A DNA stretch of 64,000 bases, taken from assembly GCF_010093595.1 (NCBI RefSeq), contig NW_022985443.1, positions 460,688-524,687 on the forward strand. The letters run 5' to 3'. The notes below the pieces were generated by a model that was given only the letters and a program-made list of their open reading frames with translations, had not been told where the DNA came from and searched no databases. Within the stretch, counting starts at the first letter, position 1; the number at the start of each line of letters is the position of its first letter. A program made the position numbers and the translations under genes. This DNA comes from Mytilinidion resinicola (taxonomy: Eukaryota; Ascomycota; Dothideomycetes; Mytilinidiales; Mytilinidiaceae). Positions 22,084-34,485 of this stretch are shown here, one piece after another.

Positions 22084-24103
22084 ATGACGCAACGGGTTAC
22101 CGCGCAGCGCTTTCGCCAGCGCAAGTTGTCGACCAAGCAGAACCTCGCCGTCCTGCGCGAGAACGAGGTCGAGCAGCAGCTGGACGACGACGCGCAGCGG
22201 CACATTCCCAAGGTCGAAACCGGCGTCGAGAAGGGCGAGGAGATTGTAAGTTTCGCGCGCCTTCCCGCTTTCAGCCCCCGCCCCGTTACAGCCCCTTTCT
22301 TTTGCCTCAATCGGGCCAGGCCACCACATCGCCGTCACGTCACGTGAACAACTTCACGTGGTCGCTATGGTTGACTTACCACCCCACTCCACTATACGTT
22401 TTGACTTACCGTCGCATCTCGATACTAATGAACTGCATAGGAACACCACTTACAGGCTGTCATCTCTGCTTCCCAAGCCGCAGCAACCGGCGGAAAGGTC
22501 GCCCAGCTCTATATTCCTACCCCAGATGCTGTTGCCAGCAAACTCTCCTACGAGGATCTCTATGTCCTCAAGTTCAACCAACCCGCCACCTATATCCGCT
22601 TCTCGTCCACCGTCGAAGACTGCGTAGGATGTCCGTACTGCATGGACCTGGAGGACAAGGCGTTCCTCAAGTCCATGAACGAGCGCATCGTCGGCCACAG
22701 GAAAGGCAGAGCCGCACAGGCCGCCATCTGCTCCGACAATGAGTTCGAAGAAGTCATGAACTTCTTTGAGGAGACGTCCCAGACCAAGCAGCCCTATGCC
22801 GCCGTCGACAGTCCCCCGGTCATCACCTACGAGGAAATGGAAGCCGAGTTCGACGAGACCATCAGTATCTCGGCTCGCAGTTTCGCAAAGGACATCTATG
22901 AGCACTGGAAGGCCCAGCGGTCAGCGACAGGCAACCGCAGTCTGATGCCGGCGCTCAAGTTCGAGAGAAACATCGAGACAGACGATGCTGATCCCTATGT
23001 GTGCTTCCGACGACGCGAGGTCCGGCAGATTCGGAAGACGCGTGGCAGAGATGCACAGATTACCGAGAAACTCAAGAAGCTGAGAAAGGAACTGGAGGAC
23101 GCGCGACATCTTATGGCTCAAGTGAGGCGGAGGGAAGGTATGAGCCAGGAATCGTTGGCAACTGATAGAGATGTCTTCGATCAACGCGTTACTCTCAAAG
23201 ACCACAAGAGGAAATTGGGTATCAAGGAAAACGACGAAGACCTCATCAACCAAAAGGTATGCTCGAGGCTTGTCCTCTCAAGTATCAACTTACTAATAAA
23301 CGTCGCAGCCCGCCCCCAGACCGAAGCCCAGGGTGGATCCGTCTGCAATGCAGCGAGGTATTCCTGGCATGATCCAGAAACCCCAGATCGCACGTGCCGA
23401 TGGTCGCCCGCTCGATTCTGACCTGGTGTCGTTGCAGGAACAGGAGGAGAAGAGGGAGAAAGGCATCCAGGCCTTCATCGACGAGCACAAGGAGAAGCAC
23501 CGGAAGTGGAACGAGAATTGGCAGGACGAGACTTGGAGGCCCATCACACCACCGCTCGAGACGGCCTTATCGAGGAGCACCTTTGTTCCCGTAAGAGTCG
23601 AGCAACTGCCCACGCCTCCAGCATCCGTGTCATCCGAGACCTCTGGTGAAAACGCGATCGCTGATCAAAGACCAAACAAGCGTAGGACGCCCGGTGTGAC
23701 GGGAAGCGGTATGGAACTGCGTAGCCACAGGTTCTCTCCACCACCGGAGGATGTTCCCTGGGCTCAAATTCCACGATTCCGAGCGCGCACTGGTCGAGGT
23801 GGAAGACTTATGATTGACCGTCGCGGCCACCTTGAGCGCAAGGAATACGATCTCCGAGGCGGACGACGACCATGGGAAGAAGAGCGTCGCGCGGATCTGT
23901 ACAAGTATTCGGGTGATAGTAGCGAGGACGAGCAGGAGATGAAGGTTGACCACAATGACAATCTCCATATCAGATATCGTATGATGCTGGAGAGGAGCGG
24001 AGAGAAGGGGCAGGCCTCAGCCCAGTCCAGGAGGAGCATCGATCATCTTCAACATGCCCGATCGGTATCCGGAGGCCATCTCGTACCGCCATCAAGTGGC
24101 TGA
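22084..24103 (+). CDS. EPL1: Enhancer of polycomb-like protein, NuA4 subunit
   Basis: EPL1 is the platform subunit of the NuA4 histone acetyltransferase (Piccolo module with Esa1 and Yng2), acting in the nucleus. Exons 22084-22245, 22441-23256 and 23309-24103 give 590 aa. Intron 1 (195 nt) has a perfect TACTAAT branch site. The N-terminal EPc region is clear: RFRQRKLSTKQNLAVLRE, VEDCVGCPYCMDLEDKAFL, and the NEFEEVMNFFEE segment; then YVCFRRREVRQIRKTRGRD and a long charged helix (about residues 215-260). The C-terminal part is Arg-rich (RARTGRGGRLMIDRRGHLERK). Length and domain order fit filamentous-fungal EPL1. Confidence 0.93.
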
Positions 24104-24468
24104 AGGAGTATGTTGTTCGAGTTCCGATACCCCAGTTTTACATTCTTGGTACCCATGTCCTCAAGCAAGAGATATGGTACTGCACTTCGAGAGTGCGTCT
24201 TATTTCTGTTCCACTGAAGGAGCGTCCGATTGTTGGATCCATGAGCGTGTGTGTTATGTACAATAGTTCTCCATGGATCTTCAGGCGGAGACAGAAGGGC
24301 AAACCGAGCCGAGTGGTTTGCGATGGATTCATAAGATACCTATGAGCGTGTAGATTAGTAGCCATCAATGGCAAGTAAAGAAGCAATAACAAATGTTGCT
24401 CACCTGAGCTTCTACTAACAACCTTGTGTCCGTCCGACTGCCAGCCTCTTCAAACTGATTCGAGGCAC
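24104..24468. other. Intergenic region between convergent genes
   Basis: 365 bp holding the 3' ends of EPL1 and the SET-domain gene. Nothing further seen. Confidence 0.6.
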
Positions 24469-26083
24469 CTAAACTCTCGTCTTCTTATTCGGGCCTGTAT
24501 ACAGGGCCGCTCCGTCGTTCCGTTTCTCAGGTCTCTTCGTGAAAGGAGAAAAGACAGTCAACGCCTTCATGGCCTCGTCTAAGATGTGTTTTTCACCGTG
24601 CCGCACTTCTTTTGCCATAATCCTCCTCTTCTCGCTTCCGGATAGTCTGTGCGATTCACCTATTTGATTCCGGAGATTCGAAATTTCAGAGAAGTCCTCT
24701 GCAAGCGTCGTGGAGTACTGGGCTGCTCTGGCCTTGACGATCTTGAGAAGCGTTTCGGCTCCGTTAGGAGATAGTGTCTCTGTCGAAATGATGTTCTTTT
24801 TGCACCTGGCCCATTCGGCCTCTGGAAGCAGGAGACTCTCGACCAGAATAATCAATTCTGGAGACAGCACGCTGGCTACTGAAGTATGAATGGATGGGAC
24901 TGAGATGTCATAGCCAGAGGTGACAACGCCTCGTTCGTCTAGATACTCAATCTAAATTGATCAGAAAGATAGGGCGAACACTCGAAATGGAGTACAACTT
25001 ACTCGATTTTCTATGGAAGATTCGTCTATTTTGCCCTCGTTCTTGATGATATCGCAAACGAGCTCAAGCGAAATCTCAACGACGTCATATGGGGTATAGT
25101 TGTCGGTGACGTAGCCATATCGACGAAGCAAATCGGATCGCGGCAATGGGCCGTAATCATTGAAGATTTCTTCGCCAGTCATGATAGGCTTCAAGGCTTT
25201 CATGGTGAGCACTTCATCCTCGTAGAACAGTCTAGCCTGGTAAGAGTTAGCAGGATTCGGTCTTCAAGGACATACCTTACACTTACGTTGTTCCAGTCTG
25301 CATCCGCATTCAACATGTCGGCCAGTGGTACCATGCCCTTCGGCAAAGCTTCCTCTTCGTCCTCGGACACGTATCCGTCTTCATCCGCCTCTTTCCCCGA
25401 CTCAACCGGCTCTATATCGAAAGCATACGCCATGATCGTGGATCCCATTCTATGAGCCAAAGTCACCAAGTCCAGGTCGGTCGGATGCACGTTCGCGCCG
25501 GGAAAGAACGTATCCGCATTTTGCCTAATCAGAGGCACCAATATCTCTTCAAATGTCTTGTCTGCGTCTTTTTTGCCAATCTTTTCGCGTACAGCGCTAG
25601 CATGGAGCTCCGCGAGTTCCTCTTCCGTCCAGAACATAAGCGTGTCAAACTCGGTAGGGAGGATGTCGAAATAGGGTTTCCAAATTGAGTTCGGACCTTG
25701 GAGATACTCGTAGATCATAACGACGATCAAGGAAAGCCATGGGTCGAGTTCGATGAAAAGGCTGGGTGCCTTCTTGCTGAGTTGCGAATTCTCAACACTG
25801 AGGACGGAGGTGCGGGGGATGCTGAAGAGAAGCTCGTCCTCTTCTATATCGGAGGTTGCAACTGAATAGAAAGTTAGCTAGTGATCTCTACCAGTATTTT
25901 TAGAAAGCAAAGGCGGGGGGAGCTCCGGGTGGAGGGAAATTCGAGGCAATGTGACCTACCTACACCGCGTCCGGCATCCTTTCGTCGCAAGTCCCGAAGT
26001 GCTATTTTGTTGCTTGTTGTGGCCGAATAGCTGTTCAACCATGCCATGAAGGCCTCGGACTTCGAGTGGAAATCGTCGGCCAT
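24469..26083 (-). CDS. RKM4: SET-domain ribosomal lysine methyltransferase (RKM4/SETD6-like)
   Basis: A 471-aa protein lysine methyltransferase. Minus-strand exons: 26083-25960, 25861-25287, 25236-25003 and 24951-24469; all junctions keep frame. Order of motifs: MADDFHSK..FMAWL at the start, then the split SET domain with RDAGRGV-like RRKDAGRGV, an inserted helical i-SET, LADMLNADADWNNARLFYED (cofactor/substrate pocket) and GEEIFNDYGPLPRSDLLRRYGY (catalytic Tyr region), then a Rubisco-LSMT substrate-binding-type C-terminal domain (..SGSEKRRIMAKEVRHGEKHIL). Yeast Rkm4 monomethylates ribosomal protein Rpl42 (eL42), which is the likely substrate here. It is divergent from KAE1, 529 bp away. Confidence 0.88.
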
Positions 26084-26612
26084 TTTGGTGAAGAGCAGTT
26101 GAAGTGTGGGGAGTTTGTATGGAGGTGGAGTGGAATATTAGTGACCGCCTCGTGGACATTTTAGCTAGCGGAGCCAAGCCCGGTTTCCATTGGCTAGCTT
26201 GACCACACGGTGAGCTCCCTCACGAAAACTTGGAAGCGTGACTCTTTTGCGCCTTTGCTCGATTCTTTGATTGACGATGGTGCACGCTGAGTAGAGCTTT
26301 TGGTGCCTTTTCTGCTGTTCATTCCAGAGCTTCAACACTTGTTACTCTCATTAACAGGCAAAGTTCTGGTCTATCTGAGTTCGGAGGAAGTAAATCAGCT
26401 ATAAGCAGCAAATTCATACGTATAGGCTCTGGTCTAAGAAACTTTCCCAAACTCGTTTCTCTTTTACCCTCTTGACAGTTCGAAGCCTCTCACATCTCCT
26501 TCAGCCCAAAACACCAAAAAAAAAGTTCTTATCGATAACACCCAACCTCAAAATTGTCCCTCACCCTCCGCCCCTCCAAACAGTTCTCCAGAATTCATAC
26601 CCCAATACCACC
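26084..26612. promoter_or_regulatory. Divergent promoter between RKM4-like gene and KAE1
   Basis: A 529-bp spacer between two start codons on opposite strands, becoming CT- and A-rich before KAE1, typical of a fungal leader. No specific factor site is claimed. Confidence 0.5.
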
Positions 26613-27767
26613 ATGATTGCCCTCGGCCTCGAAGGCAGCGCCAACAAGCTCGGCGTAGGCATAATCTCGCACCCCTCTCCCTCCAAACCCCCCCTCATCC
26701 TCGCCAACCTCCGCCACACCTACAACTCCCCGCCCGGCGAAGGCTTCCTCCCAAAAGACACCGCAAAGCACCACCGAACATGGGTCGTACGTCTCGTAAA
26801 ACAAGCCATGCGCCAAGCCGGCGTGAAAGTCGAAAACATAAGCTGCATATGCTACACCAAGGGGCCCGGAATGGGCGCGCCGCTACAGAGCGTAGCAATC
26901 GCCGCGCGAACGCTCGCGCTGCTCTGGAATAAAGAGCTAATCGGCGTAAACCACTGCATAGGACGTAAGACCCACCCCTGAATCCCCCCAACAGCCTAAG
27001 AGATCTCTTGAGCACAAAGCTGATTTGTTACCCTGTGTGAGACTGCAGACATCGAAATGGGCCGCGCAATCACCCACGCCCCGAACCCCATCGTGCTCTA
27101 CGTGTCGGGCGGCAACACCCAAGTCATCGCCTACTCGCACCGCCGCTACCGCATCTTCGGCGAAGCCCTCGACCTCGCCGTCGGCAACTGCCTCGACCGC
27201 TTCGCGCGCACCCTCATGATCCCCAACAACCCCGCCCCGGGCTACAACATCGAGCAGCTCGCGAAGAAAGGCCGCCACCTCATCGAACTCCCCTATGCCG
27301 TCAAGGGCATGGACGCCAGCTTCTCCGGCATCCTCGCCGCCGCTGACGTGCTGGCGGCGCAGATATCCGAAGACTTGGACGAGGGGAAGCGGTTGCGGGC
27401 CGAGGATGGGGAGGTGGTGACGAAGGCGGATCTGTGCTTTTCGCTGCAGGAGACGGTGTTTGCGATGTTAGTTGAGATCACGGAGCGCGCGATGGCGCAT
27501 GTGGGGTCGAGTGAAGTGCTGATAGTGGGCGGAGTGGGGTGTAATGAGCGGTTGCAGGAGATGATGGCACTGATGGCGAAAGATCGGGGCGGGAGCGTGT
27601 TTGCGACTGACGAGCGGTTTTGCATCGATAATGGGATCATGATTGCGCATGCGGGGCTGCTGGCGTATGAGACGGGGATAAGGATGCCGTTGGAGGAGAG
27701 CACGTGCACGCAGAGGTATCGAACGGATGAGGTGTTTGTTGCTTGGAGAGATCAGGACACAGCGTGA
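26613..27767 (+). CDS. KAE1: tRNA N6-adenosine threonylcarbamoyltransferase, KEOPS subunit
   Basis: Kae1/OSGEP is the catalytic subunit of the KEOPS complex and transfers threonylcarbamoyl to A37 of ANN-decoding tRNAs. Exon 1 26613-26964, intron 26965-27048 (84 nt), exon 2 27049-27767; 356 aa. The intron splits the codon of the second metal ligand: VNHCIG-HIEMGR gives the His114..His118 iron/zinc pair, and the third ligand is the Asp in [15 protein letters not shown]. Other ASKHA signatures are [12 protein letters not shown] at the start, [25 protein letters not shown] and [17 protein letters not shown]. The start at 26613 matches the family N-terminus although the frame is open from 26472. 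Confidence 0.95.
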
Positions 27768-28268
27768 AACTAGTATATATGGCACTGAATATTGTTTGCA
27801 TATAGGAGGCATATAAGGCGCACTAGGCAGGTTTGGTTGGCAAGGAGTTTTGCATTTTCGTCTGCCAGAAAATCTCGGTCGTTGGTATTAAAAATCAACA
27901 AGAAAGTAGGTTGAAGTCGATCAAGGGTCGAAATAAAAGCAAATAAAAGCAGCCCTTAGGAAAACTGACTGTTGAGAACAAAAGCCCAGTGCCTACCCCA
28001 ACGGTATTGAGATCAAAGCAAAACCGACAGAAATCTATCCCCATGTCTGTGTCACCTAGCATATGCCCAATTCGCTTGCTCTTTTTCATACCAGAAGCCC
28101 GAACCCGAAGTACCTCCAGCACATTACGTGCGGGAGATGTCCCAAATTATTGAACCAGCCATCTACAAGTCAAAAGTAAAACGCCCGTAATCATGATCGT
28201 GTGTCGTATCGCTGTGTTCCTTGCTGAGCATGCAAAGACAAATGCCACGCCGCTTCAAGTTATTTCAT
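27768..28268. other. Intergenic region between convergent genes
   Basis: 501 bp between KAE1 and the AMPK beta gene; expected 3' UTRs. Short frames here look like chance. Confidence 0.6.
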
Positions 28269-30092
28269 TTAGTCTCCCCCAGCATTCGTTGGCTTATACA
28301 TGATCGTAGTCAAGAACTGCGATAACATAAGTGATTGGGCGTTCAAGTAGGTCGTTGGCGTACACACCTTGCGCTTATACCTAGTTGTAGCACTCGTAGC
28401 CAAGACGTTGTTCTTGATGCTACTGGTCGATAGATGGTTGAGGACAGTGTGGTTTGGCATTACCAACACACTGCTGTCGTCCTTCATCGGGGTGGGAACA
28501 TTCAAAATACTCTTCCCGAGAAATCCAGGAAGCGAAGGTGGCGTTGGAAGATTGCTGACTGCTGCGTTAGCACGAGATTGTCTCGACGAATCTTCGGGCA
28601 AATCCAAGTCCGCCAGATACCGGGGTATTGTTTGGTGATAATGCTTGGGCGATGAGGGTGCCACTGGGACAACCTGACTGGGTGGGTGGGGCTCAGACAC
28701 AGGTGGCATTGGCGACTTCGGCTCAGAGAGCTGCGTCTCTGACTCCAGGGGTAAGACCTGAGGCGGGTAGATGCCGTCCGGGGCTTTGAGTTCTGTGACA
28801 GGCGTGGGTTCGGGCAGCTCTACAGCTGGGGTCACTGCGTCCTCAGCTTGTGGAAGATCGTCAGGTGAGACTTCGATGTAATTGACCAGGATGTTGGTAA
28901 AGTCAACGGCTGTCGGAAGGTTGTCGGATAGTCGCATATCGCCGTCAACGATGAACTTGAGGTGATGAGTCCCTGGGTTGAGGGGAATAATCGCAGACAG
29001 AGCATCTTTATGTGGACTGGGGCCCCTACAGATGGAGGTAATGTTAGCCAAACGTGTAACATGCAATGAAAGCCAAATAACACTTGCTAATGCACGTAGA
29101 TGCTTTGAGGCCTGATCGTGCATGCTCGAGGTAGGTTTAAGACTCGGAATCGGCAAAGAATAGGCTGCCAAACGGATAGGCGCATGGGAAAGGCAGATTA
29201 CAAGATCTGGTACAACCACGGCTTGAAAGAGTCGGAGCAGTCATTGCAGGGAAGTCCACGTAACGGGATGTCTCACTTACCCTCGATGTAGCCGATATTT
29301 CTTATCCCAGGCTGCGAACGTGCCCGTCACGTATACTTTCTCGCCCTCGCCTATCCACTCAATGAGAGTAGGCACTGCCTGTTGGCCAGGCTCACCCTCC
29401 AAGCCCGTGATTCCATCGCCCACATCATCGTCATCCACTGTAGTGTTGCTGAGGACCGATGTCCGACGCGGTAATATTCCATCGACATCTATGGGGTCGA
29501 GCGGGGTCGTGAAGTCGGCGGGGGAGATGATGGGGGAGCCAGGCGTGTGCACCTCCTCTTCAATGGGCAGCGGGAGGCGCGGCGGGCGACTGAACTGAGA
29601 CTGCGAGGGTGGGACATAGTAGGCCTCTGCCGAGGACACGGCGGGCTCTGAATGTATAGTGTCGTAGCGGGGGTGGCTGTCATTGGCGGGCGCAGGCACG
29701 TCGACGGGCTTGCTGGACGGTGCTTCATGCTGTGACGGCGACGGGGCGCGAGGTGGTATATCCCGCGAGCTGTCGTTCCCCATGGTGTCTTTGACAGGAC
29801 GCTCTCTCAGCGCGAGGTTGTGGAGACTGGGGGAGATGGTGGTGGCGGTGGCAGTTTGGGCGCGCCCTTTCGAAGACGGACGTAGGGTGGACGAGTGGGC
29901 CGTTTCCAGACTGGCACTAGGAGGGGCAGCCGTGGCTTTGACATTGCTCAAAGCCTGGATGCTCTCGCGCCGCCGTGGCTCGCGGCGAACTGAGTGAAAG
30001 GTCGGGTGTCCATGCGACCCAGACGCGGAGACCGGCGATTGCGGGTTGCTTGTGGGGGTAGTTGAGCGGCCTGTGGACGGAGAGTTGCCCAT
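28269..30092 (-). CDS. SNF1/AMPK complex beta subunit (Gal83/Sip2 type)
   Basis: The beta subunit tethers the SNF1 kinase and its gamma subunit and directs the complex to substrates and glycogen. Minus-strand exons 30092-29281, 29025-28368 and 28316-28269 give 505 aa. Residues 1-6, MGNSPS, form a good N-myristoylation signal. After about 250 disordered Ser/Pro-rich residues comes the CBM48 glycogen-binding domain (VYVTGTFAAWDKKYRLHR.., then GTHHLKFIVDGDMRLSDNLPT, DFTNILVNYIEV). The C-terminal ASC domain carries LNHLSTSSIKNNVLATSATTRYKRK-F and ends LTTIMYKPTNAGGD. The last intron (28317-28367, 51 nt) is a multiple of three without stops, so reading through it would insert 17 residues into this conserved tail. 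Confidence 0.92.
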
Positions 30093-30665
30093 TGCCTCGA
30101 GCAGCTGTAAGAATAGCTAGGCCGGCGGAAGGAGAGCCTACCGCGTCTGCAAGAGTGGTGAGGTTTGGGAGAGGTGGGCCGAAGCATATATGAACCGAAG
30201 CTATCTAGCTGCAAGGGTGCATTGATTGGGGGCCTGGTAAACGGACGACACTAGGCATGCATATGTATATATTTATAGGAGCACTAGGTGACGCAGTAGA
30301 CATAGACGCTTGTCTGTCTAGAGTTCCTCAATGGGCTTTTACGAATTTGTAGTGAATCACTATGAGCAGCCAGCAAGCTCGCGAGGTCACCCCAGGCGGC
30401 GTCACCCAGTAAATTGAAATGCACTTGCGCATGCCAAGTGTGGTCAGTTTACAGCTTCCCAGCTGGAGGGGAGTTCTACGATAGCAACCGCCTCAATTCA
30501 CCGACCACACCTGCTGCATTATGGCAGCATCACGTCCAACTTCGCCTCGATCTGAAGCGTGTATCTCGCGCCGTTGCATCTCCACGTCTCGTCAACCGTG
30601 CTGAAACGGCCGCAAAAGCCTGATTATCGACGAAAAGCTCGCGATCCCCGTCACGCTCTCGCAAC
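30093..30665. other. Divergent intergenic region
   Basis: 573 bp between the AMPK beta start and the small membrane-protein gene; presumably both promoters. An AT-rich stretch occurs near 30260-30276. Nothing specific claimed. Confidence 0.5.
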
Positions 30666-31215
30666 ATGGAAATGCCAAACTGGCTCTCCACGACACTGAG
30701 CGTGCTCTACTACATCATACTTTTGCCCGTCGTGAAGCTCGTTCAACTGATACTACTGGTATTGCTTCCGCTCCTCAGTCTCGTCCAGTGGATCCTTCTT
30801 CCAGTCACGCATCTCGCAAGAGTGCTTCTCGGAGTGGCTCTCCTTCCATTTCACGCGCAATTGCTTAGCAGGTTCGAGGTATTATGATGCCCAAATCCAT
30901 TGTGAGATCCAACTAACACTGGCATAGACTATCTACATCTATCTCGGAGTCGCGGGTGTGATTGGGTCAATAACCGGCCTCATCCTCTTCGCGTGCTTCA
31001 ACTTCCTCTCCGCTCTCCTCCGCATTGACGCTGCTCCCGAAGACACGCAAGCCAAGGGGATGACAGCGGCATCATATCGTGCCGCAAGGCGTCGGAAACA
31101 AGCCATCCAACCCATCTATCCATTGAGTCCAACCGTGCTGAAGGAGGAAGTTACTGGCCCTCATCGAAACCTACTCGCCCAAACCATCGTCGAGGAAGAG
31201 GATTCTGATCTGTAA
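30666..31215 (+). CDS. Small multi-span membrane protein, unknown function
   Basis: A 166-aa protein from exons 30666-30878 and 30928-31215, separated by a 49-nt intron with an AACTAAC branch site. Hydrophobic segments lie at about residues 10-40, 44-66 and 72-100 (TLSVLYYIILLPVVKLVQLILL, the VQWILLPVTHLARVLLGVALL stretch, and IYLGVAGVIGSITGLILFACFNFL). A basic cytosolic-looking tail follows (SYRAARRRKQAI) and ends in an acidic EEEDSDL. This is probably an ER or Golgi membrane protein. I do not recognise a named family; the clean intron and codon pattern support a real gene. Confidence 0.72.
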
Positions 31216-31423
31216 TATTGGGGAAAAGATGCTACTCTAATGATACCCGAATACAAGAATAGAGAGAGATACCCGTCGCACTCGTATGTGGTTTGTGACG
31301 TCCCACACGGGCACCGTTTCTATGCATACCTATCTCGCCTCGTTATTATACCGGACCTTCGGTGCCCTCCGTATCGGCGCTTTCAATATTTGCTGCTTTG
31401 GGACGGCCGGTAACGCGTGGACA

Positions 31424-32798
31424 TCAGGAAGGCTTCGCACCACCGGCTGATGATGCTGAACTCGTGGAGTCCGGCTTGACTAGCAAGGCTACGGTTGTCC
31501 CATCAACTTCGGCAGGATCAACCGTGAGCCAGTGTAGAACACACACAGCCCAAGTGACTATCACTCTTGTCAGCAGGCGTCTCACTCGGATCACTGACAG
31601 CTCGACGAGCATAGACCAGCAATTTGACATACCGTCAAGTGTGCAACATACGAAGCACAGCCAGCCAAGCTCCCTTCCTTTCATACTGAAGAGTAGGCTA
31701 ACGTTTGTGATGGTTGGCAGCGATACCAGGATCGACCCAATTACCGATTTCCAGAGCAGCATCTTGATTGACTTCAGAAAGTTGGTGTTCATCGGATGCA
31801 GATAGTCCTGACTTTCAGGTCGTTCGCCGAACGAGTCAGACATGCCGCCGAATCGGGTACTCAACCGCTTGATTCGATCGGAGGGGCTTGCCGGGAATGC
31901 CATAAGACCCCCAAAGCTCAAGAGAGGCTTGAGGAGGTAGATGAATAAAAATGTCAATCCGAAGTTGAGCGCGGCATCGTAGCTGAGAAGTGGAACTGTG
32001 GCCTTGAGTGGCAACCCGATCCGGCACTTGCCATCGATCTCGCTCATATCTGAGATGGGCCAAATAAAGGCTACAATGGCGATTGTGCCGAATCCGATGC
32101 CAACGATGAGCATTCCGCTGAGCCAGATCCAATCTTTCCGGCGACTCACGTAGACAGATCGCATTGCGTGCGCGCGCTCGACCAGGAGGACATACCTGAC
32201 TCGTCAGCTCTGCGTATAGCAACAACGCTCTGGAGTAACGGCAAGCTGGACTAAGAAAAAGAATGACGGGTGGCCTTACATGATCACTTTGTTGGCAACA
32301 TAGAAGCTAAGACATGTGATGACGGCGGAACGACACACGGGAGCCGTCGACAGGCCCAAGCCAATTTCAAGCACGGCTACAGAGATGACGAAAGCGATTG
32401 CCAAAAAGTTAAGCAAGAGCACGATGAAACGAATCAAATTCATGGTTTTGAGGTTGTGAATACGCAACTGCTTGCCCCGGGCGCCTATTCCTTGTAAGTG
32501 CTGGATTCTGCTTCTTCAATTGGTATACTCATCCGCTCATACCAAGAAGTGCTGCAAGTAGGAACATGCATAGCAATGATACCACAGTATATATGGTGCG
32601 AGCATACGTCGCTTCTCCATACTCAACCGGGGGACGAGTTTTTGCGATGGGCACCAAAGAGGATCGAGGCTGAATGAGGCTGCTCGCTTCCGTAGATGTT
32701 GACTCAGAAGACTGAACAAGAGGAAAAGCAAGCACTGCCGAACTCCAGAGACACGTAGCTCTCAACATATTAAAAAGAGAAAAGAAGATTGGCGGCAT
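31424..32798 (-). CDS. Fungal multi-span integral membrane protein, unknown function
   Basis: Four minus-strand exons: 32798-32543, 32490-32280, 32195-31633 and 31557-31424, giving 387 aa. It begins with a signal-peptide-like sequence followed by a Ser/Thr-rich luminal stretch. The remaining part has about seven hydrophobic helices, the first being ARTIYTVVSLLCMFLLAALLG. The joined exons give VANKVIMYVLLVERAHAMRSV and CFVCCTLD-VTWAVCVLHWLTVDP, sequences I associate with a widespread uncharacterised ascomycete membrane family. The last intron (31558-31632, 75 nt) is stop-free and a multiple of three; retaining it would disrupt a helix. The topology could suggest a receptor or transporter, but there is no motif to choose. 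Confidence 0.75.
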
Positions 32799-34485
32799 AT
32801 CATAAGGAAATTGGGGCTGTGGCGGTCCGCATGGAGATATTGAGAGAGTAAGGTCAGCTGTCTAGTGCATTCAAACGGCAGGAATCCCAAGGATTTTAAG
32901 CAACCGGCTCGCATTCCCATTTGTCGCACTTGCCCAGAAAGGGTCGCAAAAGGTCAAGACAGCAGCAGGTCTTCCCTCATCATGCATCCGGCGGACGAAC
33001 CCTCTCGCTTGCAGCGCTGCATTCTCAGCCCACCTCCCTCAGCAGCTGCGTCGAGCTCGGTCGAGATTCGACTCCTACAGAAGCCTCATTTGTCAGGAGG
33101 GAGCGATCAGGCGAAGAAACCTTGATCGCTCGCGGCGGTTGGGGAGGGCCTGGCGTCAGTTGCGGTAAGAGGCTGTAGGACAGGAACGCCATGCGGCGCA
33201 GGACCTCTAGCCGATGAGCACGCTTCGCAGCAATAGGAAAATCTAGAATCCGATTCTGTGGGACGATCCATCCCATGTCACAATATCCTGTTCCCGCAGC
33301 TGATCAGTCCATTGTCCGCGCCCTAGTCGATGCTGTGTAACAATGACCAGCGTGTTTCTGAGATCTTTGGGGGGGCTTTGGCCTCGTTGGGAGGATGGAG
33401 CATACTATGTATGCCTCTATTGAGCACTCCTAGCGTGCTACGATGGTTATGATCAAATGCGGGTGGACTGATGGTATGCCTTCACGCGAACGGTGAAGCA
33501 TTTTGAAGAAGGAATACCTCCAATCCGGAAGCCACGGTTCCAGCTCCGGAGATCTGATATATCAGATCTTTCCCAGGAACTTGGCTGGGGCCGGATCGCT
33601 TGCCGTGGGAGCTCGTCACGTCGGGGTCAATCTTCGATGGGCCGCGCCCGCTCCCGGCCTCCCGCCAATGGCGTTGTCAAGGTCTTATGCGGTCGTACAA
33701 AAGCCCGCAAAAGCAATCTGGCCGGCGAGCCAGCCGAGGTTTTAGTGTCTTCAGTCTTACCGGTGAAACAGCTGAAATCTTCAGTAACGGTGGCAAAAAA
33801 GAGGCTGTATATTACATATTGTTCACAGCAGCCCTAAGAATGGGAGAAGTGGAGATACCGAACCATGCAGAGCCAATATTCAGGGAATGTGTTCCTCGGA
33901 GAGCCGTCTCGGGTGTTGCCGAAAAGTTGGCTAGATATCACAATGTGACGATGGAGAAGATTTCTTGGCTTCTCATGTGAGAGGTCCAGCTCGTCGTCGT
34001 TGGCGAGGGCTTCTGCAGAGCAAGGGGTCCCCGCATATTATGGCTGCATAAGACCCGGGTACCGGAGTTCCCGCCCAATGGTACGTACTGTCACTAGGGA
34101 AGAGTTGCAGGTGGACAACTGAGCCCATATCGGCCATCAGTCACAATACTTTTACACGTATAACTCAGCTCGTAATACCGCCAGACCCTCAAAAGGACCG
34201 AGATGAACCATTTTCTGTGTCCGGCCCAAATTTCAGCTCAATTGGTCCAGAATCTAGAAACCCGACTGCGTCGAATTCACTCTCCTACGCCAGTACGTCT
34301 TGGCGTAAGATCCCAAACTTCAATTGTGGCTTGACAGAGTTAAGATGCTATGTATATAAGCTTGAGGGGCTTAAGTGAATATTTGAGAAGTGTACATAGT
34401 AGGAAAGATCGAGCAAGCCGCCTGGCTGTTATATTAGAACGAGTAGTGGGATTCACGTGAACCCACGTGACTGTTATCAAAAATC
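32799..34485. other. Intergenic region upstream of the bZIP gene
   Basis: 1.7 kb between divergent genes. Frames at 32865-33178 and 33493-33980 overlap each other and show no conserved features. Nothing else is supported apart from a TATA box near the right end. Confidence 0.5.
34353..34360 (+). promoter_or_regulatory. TATA box upstream of the bZIP gene
   Basis: TATATAAG lies 126 nt before the ATG at 34486. Confidence 0.45.

Noticed and set aside
33493..33980. Overlapping frames of 80-126 codons before the bZIP gene
   Set aside because: Three frames overlap the same bases, with no splice logic or conserved motif.
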